Positions 1-6,848 are shown, counted from the stretch's first letter. The stretch: DNA of 13,298 nt from Rhodoferax sp. (GCA_021737905.1 JAIPDA010000041.1:1-13298); one strand, 5' to 3'. The notes: generated from the sequence alone by a model not told the origin. Program-made: numbers and translations.

Positions 1-435
1 GCCCAGAGCGGTTTGCCTGCTCTGGCAGACGACGCCGGCCTGTGCGTCGAGGCTTTTGGCGGTTTACCGGGGGTCGACACGGCTTTTTACGCCATGCAGT
101 TCGGCTACGCCAAAGGCGACGATAACAATGTGCGGGCCCTGCTCGAGCAAATGGCCGGGCAGTCAGACCGCCGTGCTGCGCTGGTCAGCACCCTGGTGGC
201 GGTGCGCTCTGCCGACGATCCCGAGCCGCTGATTGCAGTGGGCCGTGTGGCGGGCGAAATTGCCCGCGTGCCGGTCGGCAGCAACGGTTTTGGTTTTGAT
301 CCGGTGATGTACATCCCGGCCTTTGGCAAAACCTTTGCCGAGTTGCCGGTGGATGTCAAAAACGCCCACAGTCACCGGGGTCTCGCCGCACGGCAGATGA
401 TGGTCTTGATGCGGGAGCGTTGGCTCGCTGCATGA
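1..435 (+). CDS. rdgB: RdgB/HAM1-type XTP/dITP pyrophosphatase, 3' part
   Basis: This enzyme hydrolyses non-canonical purine nucleoside triphosphates (dITP, XTP) to monophosphate and pyrophosphate and so keeps deaminated purines out of DNA and RNA. The reading frame is open from the first base, so the 5' end, with the SxNxGK substrate-binding start of the family, lies outside the window; 144 residues are visible. The ALADDAGL segment matches the family's ADDSGL catalytic loop, with Ala in place of Ser, and GGLPGVDTA follows. FGFDPV and the closing SHRGLA are the usual nucleotide-binding C-terminal signatures. The stop overlaps the hemW ATG as ATGA, and rdgB-hemW is a common betaproteobacterial gene order. 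Identity is secure; only completeness is unknown. Confidence 0.95.
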   Translation, partial: AQSGLPALADDAGLCVEAFGGLPGVDTAFYAMQFGYAKGDDNNVRALLEQMAGQSDRRAALVSTLVAVRSADDPEPLIAVGRVAGEIARVPVGSNGFGFDPVMYIPAFGKTFAELPVDVKNAHSHRGLAARQMMVLMRERWLAA

Positions 436-1619
436 AAGACGTTCAACACTACATGCGCGCCGGCACGCTGCAACTGGCCGCGCTGCCGCCGCTGTCTTTG
501 TATGTGCACCTGCCCTGGTGCATTAAGAAATGTCCTTACTGCGATTTCAACTCACATGAAATGGCCGGCGCTGAGCTGCCGGAGCAGCGCTACATTGATG
601 CCCTGATCGCAGACTTGGAGGCCTCGTTGCCGCTCATCTGGGGCCGCAGCGTCCACAGCATCTTCATCGGCGGCGGCACGCCCAGCCTTTTTTCACCGGC
701 GGCGATTGACCGCTTGCTCGCTGAGCTGCGCGCACGGCTGCGGCTGGACGCTGACTGCGAAATCACCCTGGAGGCCAACCCCGGTACCTTTGAAAAAGAC
801 CGCTTCAAAGCCTTTCGCCATGCGGGTGTGACGCGGCTATCTGTCGGCGTTCAAAGCTTTAATGACGCGCACTTGAAAGCGCTGGGCCGGGTGCATGACA
901 GCGCGCAAGCGATTGCCGCAGTGCAAGAAGCGGCTGCCAATTTTGAGACCTTTAACCTGGACATCATGTATGCCTTGCCCGGCCAAACCCTGGCAGACCT
1001 CGAAAAAGACATGCGCCAGGCATTGGCCTTGAGTCCGCCCCACATCTCTATTTACCACCTGACCATTGAGCCCAACACCTACTTTGCCAAGTTTCCGCCG
1101 GTGATTCCGGAGGAAGACCTGGCCTACGCCATGCTTGATCGAATCACCGAGATGACCGCACAAGCGGGCATGCAGCGTTATGAGGTCTCGGCCTATGCCA
1201 AACCCGGCCACCGTTGCTTTCATAATTTGAATTACTGGCAATTTGGCGACTACCTGGGTATCGGGGCTGGGGCGCACAGCAAACTCAGTTTTGCGCACCG
1301 CATCGTGCGCCAGGTGCGCTGGCGCGAACCAGGGCTTTATACAGAAAATGCCCTGGCAGGGGAGGCGGTCACTCAAGAGGCGGAAGTTAGCCGCGCCGAT
1401 TTGCCCTTTGAGTACATGCTCAATGCCCTGCGTTTGCGCGATGGTTTCAATTTGCAAGACTTTACCGAAAAAACCGGTTTGCCCCTGAGCGCCTTGCAAA
1501 CCGGCCTGGACGAAGCCGAGCGAAAAGGGCTGATTGAGCGTGACTTGACAAGACTCAGACCCACGGAGCGCGGTTTTGACTTTCTCAATGATCTGCAATC
1601 TTTGTTCTTATCTGATTGA
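432..1619 (+). CDS. hemW: HemW, radical SAM heme chaperone
   Basis: A cytoplasmic radical SAM protein of the HemW group (formerly called HemN-like), 395 residues, close to the family size. The cluster-binding motif CxxxCxxC lies at C30, C34 and C37 and is followed by CDF. The Phe two residues after the last Cys is the HemW hallmark, where true coproporphyrinogen oxidase HemN has a further Cys. GGGTPS, SVGVQSFND and the HNLNYW segment also fit. The known role of the family is heme binding and delivery to heme proteins, not porphyrinogen oxidation. I chose the ATG at 432 because it overlaps the rdgB stop (ATGA), which suggests translational coupling; TTG 420 and ATG 453 are possible alternatives. 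A GGGAG lies at 413-417, somewhat far upstream. Confidence 0.95.
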   Translation: MKDVQHYMRAGTLQLAALPPLSLYVHLPWCIKKCPYCDFNSHEMAGAELPEQRYIDALIADLEASLPLIWGRSVHSIFIGGGTPSLFSPAAIDRLLAELRARLRLDADCEITLEANPGTFEKDRFKAFRHAGVTRLSVGVQSFNDAHLKALGRVHDSAQAIAAVQEAAANFETFNLDIMYALPGQTLADLEKDMRQALALSPPHISIYHLTIEPNTYFAKFPPVIPEEDLAYAMLDRITEMTAQAGMQRYEVSAYAKPGHRCFHNLNYWQFGDYLGIGAGAHSKLSFAHRIVRQVRWREPGLYTENALAGEAVTQEAEVSRADLPFEYMLNALRLRDGFNLQDFTEKTGLPLSALQTGLDEAERKGLIERDLTRLRPTERGFDFLNDLQSLFLSD

Positions 1620-1630
1620 GTGATGTAAAC

Positions 1631-1870
1631 ATGAACATGCTTTTCGACATAGAGCCGGGCGCGATATTGGTGTTGGTGTTAAGTTGCGTTATCAGCTTTA
1701 CATTGGGCAGGTATATCGTCTCAACACGCAATAAAAGACGCCAAAAGGCGGAAATGGAACGCCGCGAAACAGCCCTTCGTAACCGTCCGCCCGAGCCCCC
1801 TTCCTTGAACAAGTCCAAGCGAAAGCGCCAACAACAGAGCGACAAAAGCGGCTCAAAGACTAGGGGATGA
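1631..1870 (+). CDS. Small single-helix membrane protein of unknown function
   Basis: I do not recognise this 79-residue protein. An acidic N-terminus of about eight residues is followed by one hydrophobic helix at about residues 10-30 (PGAILVLVLSCVISF onward), then a strongly basic, Lys/Arg/Gln-rich cytoplasmic tail with a PPEPP patch. The positive-inside rule predicts the tail on the cytoplasmic side. It begins 11 bases after the hemW stop, so it is probably cotranscribed with rdgB-hemW. An upstream TTG at 1616 would overlap the hemW stop and add five residues; I prefer the ATG. No clear Shine-Dalgarno sequence precedes either start. The helix-plus-basic-tail design makes a real gene more likely than a chance frame, but no function can be given. 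Confidence 0.6.
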   Translation: MNMLFDIEPGAILVLVLSCVISFTLGRYIVSTRNKRRQKAEMERRETALRNRPPEPPSLNKSKRKRQQQSDKSGSKTRG

Positions 1871-1902
1871 GGACGGAAGTGTCGTTTTTTTTACTTTCTA
1901 AA

Positions 1903-1940
1903 TTGACTGCCCGTCGCTTGAAATGATAAAATCGTTTCAA
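1903..1940 (+). promoter_or_regulatory. Promoter of the bactofilin 1 operon with a dyad over the -10 box
   Basis: TTGACT at 1903-1908 and TAAAAT at 1927-1932 are 18 bases apart, and the TG at 1924-1925 makes an extended -10. The predicted transcription start is near 1939. A dyad, TTGAAATGAT-AAA-ATCGTTTCAA at 1918-1940, has 10-base arms with one mismatch and covers the -10 box, where a bound repressor would block polymerase. Seen: the boxes and the dyad. Inferred: their use. Confidence 0.6.
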
Positions 1941-2150
1941 TTTGTAAATTCAATTTATTGATTTGAATTCTTTGTGCTCGGCTTGCGATTTGTCAGCGGG
2001 TGTGTTTTGAGGTCTTGTGAATTCACTTGAGCTCTCAGTCGCTAACCAATTCACATGAAATCTGGCCTGCATTGAGGATTTCGCCTGTCTATTGTTCCCA
2101 GCAAACTTTCGGCTTCTTTTCGAACTTTTTCCCACAAACGACTTTAGGTT
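1941..2150 (+). promoter_or_regulatory. Long leader with inverted repeats ahead of bactofilin 1
   Basis: If transcription starts near 1939, the mRNA carries about 220 untranslated bases. The leader has a perfect 10-base palindrome, GTGAATTCAC, at 2017-2026. It also has an 8-base pair of arms, TGTGAATT at 2016-2023 and AATTCACA at 2048-2055, which can form a stem around a 24-base loop; the two pairings exclude each other. I find no convincing gene here and recognise no riboswitch class. Confidence 0.3.
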
Positions 2151-2162
2151 AAGGACTCCAAC

Positions 2163-2582
2163 ATGAACGACCGCACCAACAACGAAGCCGGATCCATTGT
2201 CATTGGCGAAGGCGTCACAGTTTCCGGTAAATTTATCGTACCGGGTCGTGCTGTGATCAATGGCTCCATGGACGGTGAGTTGCAAGCTGATGAGCTGCTT
2301 GTAGGCGCGCAGGGCAAAATTGTTGGCAATGTGAAAGTTCGCAAGGCAGACGTTTTTGGCGAAATGCATGACACCCTGCTGGCTTCAGAGCACTTGATCA
2401 TCAGAAGCACCGGCCGGGTCAACGGCAATGCCAGCTACGGCGAGATCGAAATCGAGCGTGGCGGTTTGGTTCAAGGTGCTGTTTTGCCAGCGAAAGCTGC
2501 GATGAGCTCCTCGCCTGTGGTCGTTCCAGTGATCAGCAAACCGGTGGAGCCACCTGTTTTGGGTGGCAAGTCACAGGCCTGA
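2163..2582 (+). CDS. Bactofilin 1 (polymer-forming cytoskeletal protein)
   Basis: Bactofilins fold into a right-handed beta-helix and self-assemble, without nucleotide, into filaments or patches that place cell-wall enzymes. This one has 139 residues: a short N-terminal tail, a beta-helix core at about residues 11-107 made of short repeats with regularly spaced Gly and hydrophobic residues (INGSMDGEL, GRVNGNASY, IERGG), and a Pro/Val/Ser-rich tail of about 30 residues. The start is decided by AAGGA at 2151-2155, seven bases before the ATG. It opens an operon with the M23 peptidase and bactofilin 2; the stop lies 10 bases before the peptidase ATG. By eye the core is about 40 percent identical to bactofilin 3 encoded at 7962-8297, and much less like bactofilin 2. 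Confidence 0.9.
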   Translation: MNDRTNNEAGSIVIGEGVTVSGKFIVPGRAVINGSMDGELQADELLVGAQGKIVGNVKVRKADVFGEMHDTLLASEHLIIRSTGRVNGNASYGEIEIERGGLVQGAVLPAKAAMSSSPVVVPVISKPVEPPVLGGKSQA

Positions 2583-2592
2583 CGACCAGCCT

Positions 2593-3636
2593 ATGTTGCA
2601 TTTAGTTAATCGTTCGCGCGAAGGCGCCAGATTCTTGGGGGCCTTGCCCGCCAAGCTGGCCAAGCTTTGGCGCAGGGATTACCTCGACTCCCGAATCATT
2701 CTGGAGCAACAGGGCGATCTGAAGTACTTTTCAATTTCCGGTCATCTTCAGCGCAACGTGGTTCGCGGCTTGATCGTTGTCGGTACCGCCAGTTCAGCTT
2801 CCATCATTGTGTTGTCCACCCTGTCCCTGCTGTTGATGCTGGGCAACTCAAGGCTGGAACGCTCGCACAATGAAATCTACGAAGCTTTGCTCGGCAGTGC
2901 CGTTGACTTGACCGAAGGTGGTGCCAACGCCCTGGGCCGCGAAGACATGCTGGCACTGGCGCAGGCTATTCGAGACAGGGATCTGGAAATCCGCCGCTTC
3001 GTCAAGAGCTCGGCCTCGACTTTGTCGGCAGAAAACACCACCTTGAAAGCCCGCCTGGATGCCTCAGGCCTGTCTGAAAAAGCCATCAAGATTATCCACG
3101 GCAGCGCTTCGATTGGCGGTTTCGGTAATGAGCGGATCGACACCAAAAACCCGCTGCTCAGGGGCCGCTTGTCTGAAGAAATCGCCAAAAACCATGCGCT
3201 GATGGAAGTGCTGAATGCCTTGCCTACCAAGATGCCAGTCAGTGATTATTCGGTCTCTTCCTCATTCGGTATCCGTACCCACCCCATTACCGGGCGTCCC
3301 AAGTTGCACATGGGCGTGGACCTGCTAACGCATGGGGGCGATGAAGTCAAGCCCGCCAAGCCTGGCAAAGTTATTCTGGCCCGCGCTTACCAGGACTATG
3401 GCAACACAGTCATCGTTCGCCATGAGCGCGGTATTGAAACGCTTTATGGCCATCTCGCCGATGTGCGTGTTCGCGAGGGGCAAGAAGTCGACATGAATTC
3501 CCTCTTGGGCATGGTGGGTAACACGGGCTCCTCAACGGGCAAACATTTGCACTTTGAGGTTTCCGTGGGTGGCTATCCGGTTGATCCGGAAAAAGTCATC
3601 GATACCGCTAACTATGTTCAAAAAAACAAAAACTGA
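2593..3636 (+). CDS. Membrane-anchored M23 (LytM) peptidoglycan endopeptidase
   Basis: A 347-residue bitopic protein. Residues 1-56 form a basic cytoplasmic segment and about 57-84 the membrane helix. Residues 85-200 are mostly helical, probably coiled-coil, in the periplasm, and about 216-337 form the M23 domain. The zinc and catalytic residues are complete: H239 and D243 in HMGVD, H287 in YGHL, and H318 and H320 in HLHFE. It is therefore expected to be an active zinc endopeptidase cutting peptide cross-links, not a degenerate EnvC/NlpD-type activator. It sits between two bactofilin genes, an arrangement known for bactofilin-guided M23 enzymes (CcmA with Csd proteins in Helicobacter pylori; BacA with LmdC in stalked budding bacteria). 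I infer that the cytoplasmic tail contacts bactofilin. I chose ATG 2593; GTG 2563, overlapping bactofilin 1, is possible. Neither has a good ribosome binding site. Confidence 0.9.
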   Translation: MLHLVNRSREGARFLGALPAKLAKLWRRDYLDSRIILEQQGDLKYFSISGHLQRNVVRGLIVVGTASSASIIVLSTLSLLLMLGNSRLERSHNEIYEALLGSAVDLTEGGANALGREDMLALAQAIRDRDLEIRRFVKSSASTLSAENTTLKARLDASGLSEKAIKIIHGSASIGGFGNERIDTKNPLLRGRLSEEIAKNHALMEVLNALPTKMPVSDYSVSSSFGIRTHPITGRPKLHMGVDLLTHGGDEVKPAKPGKVILARAYQDYGNTVIVRHERGIETLYGHLADVRVREGQEVDMNSLLGMVGNTGSSTGKHLHFEVSVGGYPVDPEKVIDTANYVQKNKN

Positions 3637-4051
3637 GCCGCCTGAAGCTACAGCAACTGAAAGCACCTCCACCATGATTACAGTCAACGATGAGTCCTTG
3701 AACAACAAACGCGGCAACACCGGCGTAGCAGTTCTTGACACCCACAAGCCAACCGTGATCAGCGAAGGTTTTTCTCTGACCGGTGATATTGTTTCTGACG
3801 GCATATTGCACATCGAAGGCCGCACCAGCGGCACCATCAAAGCCAGCAGCATCAACATCGGCCCGCGTGGTCAGGTCGAAGGCAATGTTTCCTGCGCCAG
3901 CTTGCACATCAAGGGCTCTTTTTCAGGTACGGCCATCTGCGGAGAATTGGTGGTTGCGGCCAGCGCCATCGTCAAAGGTCACGTCACCTACCAGGTGCTG
4001 ACCATTGGTCGTGGTGCGACCATCGAAGGCGATCTGGTCATCCGCCGATAA
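3614..4051 (+). CDS. Bactofilin 2
   Basis: A 145-residue bactofilin. An N-terminal tail of about 38 polar residues, rich in Thr, Glu and Lys, precedes a beta-helix core at about residues 43-145 with clear repeats (ILHIEGRTSGTI, INIGPRGQVEGNV, LTIGRGATIEGDL). The protein ends directly after the core, whereas bactofilin 1 carries its long tail at the C-terminus. The ATG at 3614 overlaps the end of the peptidase gene by 23 bases in another frame, which points to coupled translation; an internal ATG at 3674 would shorten the tail by 20 residues. The core is divergent from bactofilins 1 and 3, so it may form its own filaments or co-polymerise. A hairpin begins three bases after the stop. Confidence 0.9.
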   Translation: MFKKTKTEPPEATATESTSTMITVNDESLNNKRGNTGVAVLDTHKPTVISEGFSLTGDIVSDGILHIEGRTSGTIKASSINIGPRGQVEGNVSCASLHIKGSFSGTAICGELVVAASAIVKGHVTYQVLTIGRGATIEGDLVIRR

Positions 4052-4053
4052 AG

Positions 4054-4076
4054 CAAAAGCCGACGCCGGGCTTTTG
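4054..4076 (+). terminator. Hairpin after bactofilin 2, probable operon end
   Basis: CAAAAGCC at 4054-4061 pairs perfectly with GGCTTTTG at 4069-4076 around a 7-base loop. The T run lies inside the 3' arm and no long T tract follows, so it is an imperfect intrinsic terminator, or a hairpin that protects the mRNA end. Confidence 0.45.
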
Positions 4077-4150
4077 ATCCTGTCCTGACGTTTCCCCCGA
4101 CCCAATCGCTGAATTCGTTTCAACGATTAGTTGCTTGGGTGGCTACGAAA

Positions 4151-4192
4151 TTTGCATTTATGCTAGCTCTGGCTAATATTGCCAGGTGCAAA
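4151..4192 (+). promoter_or_regulatory. Promoter and nested dyads at the winged-helix gene
   Basis: TTGCAT at 4152-4157 and TAATAT at 4174-4179, 16 bases apart, form a plausible sigma-70 promoter with a predicted start close to the GTG start codon. A dyad, TGGC-TAATATT-GCCA at 4170-4184, is centred on the -10 box. An outer pair, TTTGCA at 4151-4156 and TGCAAA at 4187-4192, frames the whole site. This is what an autoregulatory operator for a MarR-type dimer would look like; that use is inferred. Confidence 0.45.
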
Positions 4193-4551
4193 ATCATTCA
4201 AGCAATTTCGACATTTACCCTCAATTCCTCGCGAATGCACTGAAGGTGCGTCTGTCGAGTAAGTACCCACTGTTGGATCAGCACGAAGAACGCTTGATGG
4301 ACCAATTGGCTACTTCCTGGTCCAAAGGCCAGAAATTAACAGTCCTTTTGGCCATGAGAATGTGTGAGGACGCTTCCGCCAGCACCGTGCACAGGCGTCT
4401 GAAGACCTTGCGACTCAAGGGCATGCTCGACTTGCAACTGGACGAAGACGACAACCGGGTGAAATACATTGTTCCAACAGAGTTGGCCAATTCTTACATC
4501 ACCGAGCTAGGTCAGTCGGTGGTCATGGCTGCAGGTGCGTCGCGTTCCTGA
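4186..4551 (+). CDS. Small MarR-like winged-helix transcriptional regulator
   Basis: A 121-residue DNA-binding protein with one winged helix-turn-helix. A helical N-terminal half is followed by the recognition region SASTVHRRLKTLRLKGML at about residues 64-81, then a wing with the DEDDNRVKYIVPT pattern (about 86-98) and a C-terminal helix that probably dimerises. It is shorter than classical MarR proteins (about 140-150 residues), and no ligand-binding or redox motif is evident. GTG 4186 is the only start codon between the upstream in-frame stop (TAA at 4174-4176) and the conserved part. It has no ribosome binding site and coincides with the predicted transcription start, so the mRNA may be leaderless. 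The gene lies between the bactofilin/M23 operon and the convergent amidotransferase gene. Its targets are unknown; its own promoter dyad is the first candidate. Confidence 0.8.
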   Translation: MQNHSSNFDIYPQFLANALKVRLSSKYPLLDQHEERLMDQLATSWSKGQKLTVLLAMRMCEDASASTVHRRLKTLRLKGMLDLQLDEDDNRVKYIVPTELANSYITELGQSVVMAAGASRS

Positions 4552-4574
4552 TTTTCTGTTGCCATTCGCCGCTC

Positions 4575-4600
4575 AAAAGCGCGGGCCCATTCAGGCGCTT
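4575..4600 (-). terminator. Weak hairpin between the convergent regulator and amidotransferase genes
   Basis: AAGCGC at 4577-4582 and GCGCTT at 4595-4600 are inverted around a 12-base loop. Read on the minus strand, the stem overlaps the last codons of the amidotransferase gene and ends in TTTTG, so it could stop the minus-strand operon. The stem is short and the T run poor. Confidence 0.3.
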
Positions 4601-5304
4601 GCCCGATCGGGATAGATAAATCTCAACATAAAAGCAGCAAACTGAATGCCGTCATGGCCCGCCTGCAGGGATTCCACGCGGTCCTGGTAAACCGCTTCCC
4701 CGAACATTGCCCTTCGCTTGCCAAGCAAAAAAGCGGCATAGCGTGCATCAAATTCAGGGTGAGGCTGTACGCACAAAACTTGCTCGCTGATCGAGTACGC
4801 GGCAACAGGACAATGTGTATTGCTGGCCAACAAGGTAGCGCCTTCAGGCAGTTCCAACACCTGGTCCTGGTGGCTGGCCAACAAAGCCAGTTTGCCCTGA
4901 GGGTTGGCAACACCCTCTGGCCCGTGCCAGTCATAGACGGTGCGCCCCAGCCCCCAGCCCTGCGCTGCACGTGCAACCGGCGCCCCCAGGCAGTACGCGA
5001 TCAGCTGGTGGCCAAAACACACGCCGACCAGTTTTTGGCCCTGCGCCAGCAGCGCGCTGACACACGCCCGCAACTGCACCACCCAGGCTTCGTCAGAAAA
5101 CGAGTCAGACCGGCTGCCCGTGAGTAAAACGGCGTCATAAGCATCCAAAGAGGGTGGGTATTGACCCCGTCGGGCACTGAACGCATCTACATGGCCCTGG
5201 TAACCTGCGGCGCGCAGCAAAGTCTCGAACATGGCAGCGTAGCTGCCCCAAATGGGCACGCCATCAGGTTCGATCACGTCATTGTCAAGAATGCAGATGC
5301 GCAT
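4591..5304 (-). CDS. Class I glutamine amidotransferase-like protein, substrate unknown
   Basis: A 237-residue single-domain protein of the triad class I glutamine amidotransferases, resembling stand-alone GMP-synthase-type amidotransferase homologues. The nucleophile is C96 in GVCFGHQLIA, and H182 and E184 in HPEF complete the triad, so glutaminase activity is expected. LLTGSRSDSFSD and SHQDQV also fit the fold. No synthetase partner is encoded nearby, so it may act as a gamma-glutamyl hydrolase or amide-releasing enzyme on an unknown substrate. It begins 45 bases after the kinase stop on the same strand and may be the last gene of that operon. That gap contains three 11-base tandem repeats, and no ribosome binding site is evident. 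Whether it belongs functionally to the cytoskeletal cluster cannot be said from sequence. Confidence 0.85.
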   Translation of the reverse strand: MRICILDNDVIEPDGVPIWGSYAAMFETLLRAAGYQGHVDAFSARRGQYPPSLDAYDAVLLTGSRSDSFSDEAWVVQLRACVSALLAQGQKLVGVCFGHQLIAYCLGAPVARAAQGWGLGRTVYDWHGPEGVANPQGKLALLASHQDQVLELPEGATLLASNTHCPVAAYSISEQVLCVQPHPEFDARYAAFLLGKRRAMFGEAVYQDRVESLQAGHDGIQFAAFMLRFIYPDRASA

Positions 5305-5308
5305 GAAT

Positions 5309-5341
5309 GGCGTATAAGTGGCGAATAAGAGGCGAATAAGA
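5309..5341. repeat. Three tandem 11-base repeats between kinase and amidotransferase genes
   Basis: GGCGTATAAGT at 5309-5319 is followed by two identical GGCGAATAAGA units at 5320-5330 and 5331-5341, and a fourth partial unit begins GGCG at 5342. The first copy differs at two positions. The array fills most of the 45-base gap and ends four bases before the amidotransferase start codon. The 11-base period is close to one helical turn, so every copy would face the same side of the DNA. Confidence 0.85.
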
Positions 5342-5349
5342 GGCGGGTA

Positions 5350-6837
5350 TTACCGGGGGAAAGCCCCCTGCGTTGCGGGAAGCGTCACTGTAAAGCAAGT
5401 TCCAAGTTGGCTGGACGTCTCGAACTCGATCGATCCATTATGCAACTCAACAATCGTTTTGCTGAGCCATAAACCTATGCCCATCCCGTTAATTTTGTCG
5501 GTACGCAACAACTCAAACATGGTTGCCTGGATCTCCGGCGCTATACCTGAGCCGCTATCCGAAACCTTCAATAAAATCTGATGGTCTCGCTGTTGAGTTG
5601 CAATAGAAATATTTCTTCTTCTCGCAAGATCTTGTGAAATTGCTTCATTGGCATTGGTGATGAGGTTCAATACAACCTGCTGAAACTGAGATTTGTCACC
5701 TTTAAAAATCAGCGGCTCTGGATGTAGTTCAATTTCCACATCAATTGAATTTTTATGTATGGCTGATTCACAGAGCAATAAAACATCTTTGACAATTTGA
5801 TTGATATCAAAATTTGACTCGGTCTTCCTGCCGTTACCAAACATGTCGCGAAGTGTGCTGACAACAGTACTTGCTCGTACATTGGCCTTTTTTAAGCCGG
5901 ACAGCGCAACATGGAGGCTTTCACGATTCTGCGGGCGGTCATCGTTTGTAGATAAAACCAAATCAAGCATCTCTGTATTCATTTGAATAACAGTCAGCGG
6001 TTGATTAAGTTCATGTGCCAGGCTTGCAACCAAAGCCCCCATGCCCGCAGTTTTGTTAAACAAACTAAGTTGCCGGATAATTTCCTCACGTTCTTGCAAA
6101 ATATTTTTTAAATTCAAGCTGTTCAGCAGCATCGCGTCTGCACGTTCGTTAGTGACAGCAAGCTCGTGTGCGGTTGCTAATTTTTTTCTTTCCGCTATCT
6201 CTAAAAAAATTCGTAAAAAAGCGATATTGCTGAGCGTGATGGCTATGAACTGACCAATCACCATCACGGCCTGGTGCGGGCTGGCCATGTAAATATCATC
6301 GATGGTCCCAGCCATCCCCACGCCGACTGCGCGAATCGCAAGCGTAGTGCTGAAAGTCAGACCGGCCCAGATGAGCAGCTTGGCCCCAAGTGATTCCTGT
6401 AATTGATTGAGCTTGAAGCCAATTCGAAAATATTCAAAGCAAAAAAAGGCATAAAAGCCATTGAAAAGGACCAGCGCTTCCCATTCAGCCTGATAAAAAA
6501 ATATCAAGGAACTAAAAACTAAAAAATAACTTGCGCTGATAATTTTATAGTTCAGAAAAACACGCTTATGCGACCCGGGTAGGTACATGCGCAATGCAAC
6601 CATCCGCCCCCAGGTGCCCAAGAGCATGAAGAGTTGAGCGACGTACATGAAAGCAAACTCGGGAATGCTCCCCCGCATGGCCAACAAGACCACAGCAACG
6701 CCACTTAACAGGCCTGAGGCGCACCATAGCTTGACCTGGTAGCTCCGGTACTCTTGCAGCGCAAGCCAAATGCCACCGTGCAGCATCAGGTACACAAAAC
6801 AAATCATGAAAATGGTGGTTTGTGTATCTAATTGCAT
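5350..6837 (-). CDS. Seven-helix membrane sensor histidine kinase
   Basis: A 495-residue hybrid-free sensor kinase. The first 210 residues contain about seven hydrophobic helices (near 8-27, 37-53, 61-79, 98-115, 119-138, 151-170 and 189-209) with little loop sequence, so the sensor is likely within the membrane; I recognise no named sensor domain. A helical linker (about 211-262) leads to the HisKA domain with phospho-acceptor H275 in AHELNQPLTVI, the FixL/NtrB-like form. The ATPase domain has N-box NLITNANEA (391-399), DSGSGI (427-432) and GMGIGL (451-456), so it should be active. It lies 78 bases after the MreB paralog on the same strand, and the FixJ-type regulator encoded at 8515-9138 is its likely partner. 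The 5' half of the gene is markedly AT-rich compared with the flanks. Confidence 0.9.
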   Translation of the reverse strand: MQLDTQTTIFMICFVYLMLHGGIWLALQEYRSYQVKLWCASGLLSGVAVVLLAMRGSIPEFAFMYVAQLFMLLGTWGRMVALRMYLPGSHKRVFLNYKIISASYFLVFSSLIFFYQAEWEALVLFNGFYAFFCFEYFRIGFKLNQLQESLGAKLLIWAGLTFSTTLAIRAVGVGMAGTIDDIYMASPHQAVMVIGQFIAITLSNIAFLRIFLEIAERKKLATAHELAVTNERADAMLLNSLNLKNILQEREEIIRQLSLFNKTAGMGALVASLAHELNQPLTVIQMNTEMLDLVLSTNDDRPQNRESLHVALSGLKKANVRASTVVSTLRDMFGNGRKTESNFDINQIVKDVLLLCESAIHKNSIDVEIELHPEPLIFKGDKSQFQQVVLNLITNANEAISQDLARRRNISIATQQRDHQILLKVSDSGSGIAPEIQATMFELLRTDKINGMGIGLWLSKTIVELHNGSIEFETSSQLGTCFTVTLPATQGAFPR

Positions 6838-6848
6838 AAGACCGGGTT

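Noticed and set aside
837..1598. Long open frame on the minus strand opposite hemW
   Set aside because: It mirrors hemW in a GC-rich gene, gives no recognisable protein and has no start signal; hemW is certain.
1872..1892. Run of eight T at 1885-1892 after the small membrane gene as a terminator
   Set aside because: The sequence before it can form only about three base pairs, so no proper stem supports an intrinsic terminator.
4101..4139. AATCG/CGATT and CCC/GGG inverted pairs upstream of the winged-helix gene
   Set aside because: The arms are short and need a large bulge; too weak for a terminator and not clearly an operator beyond the shared CGTTTCAA.
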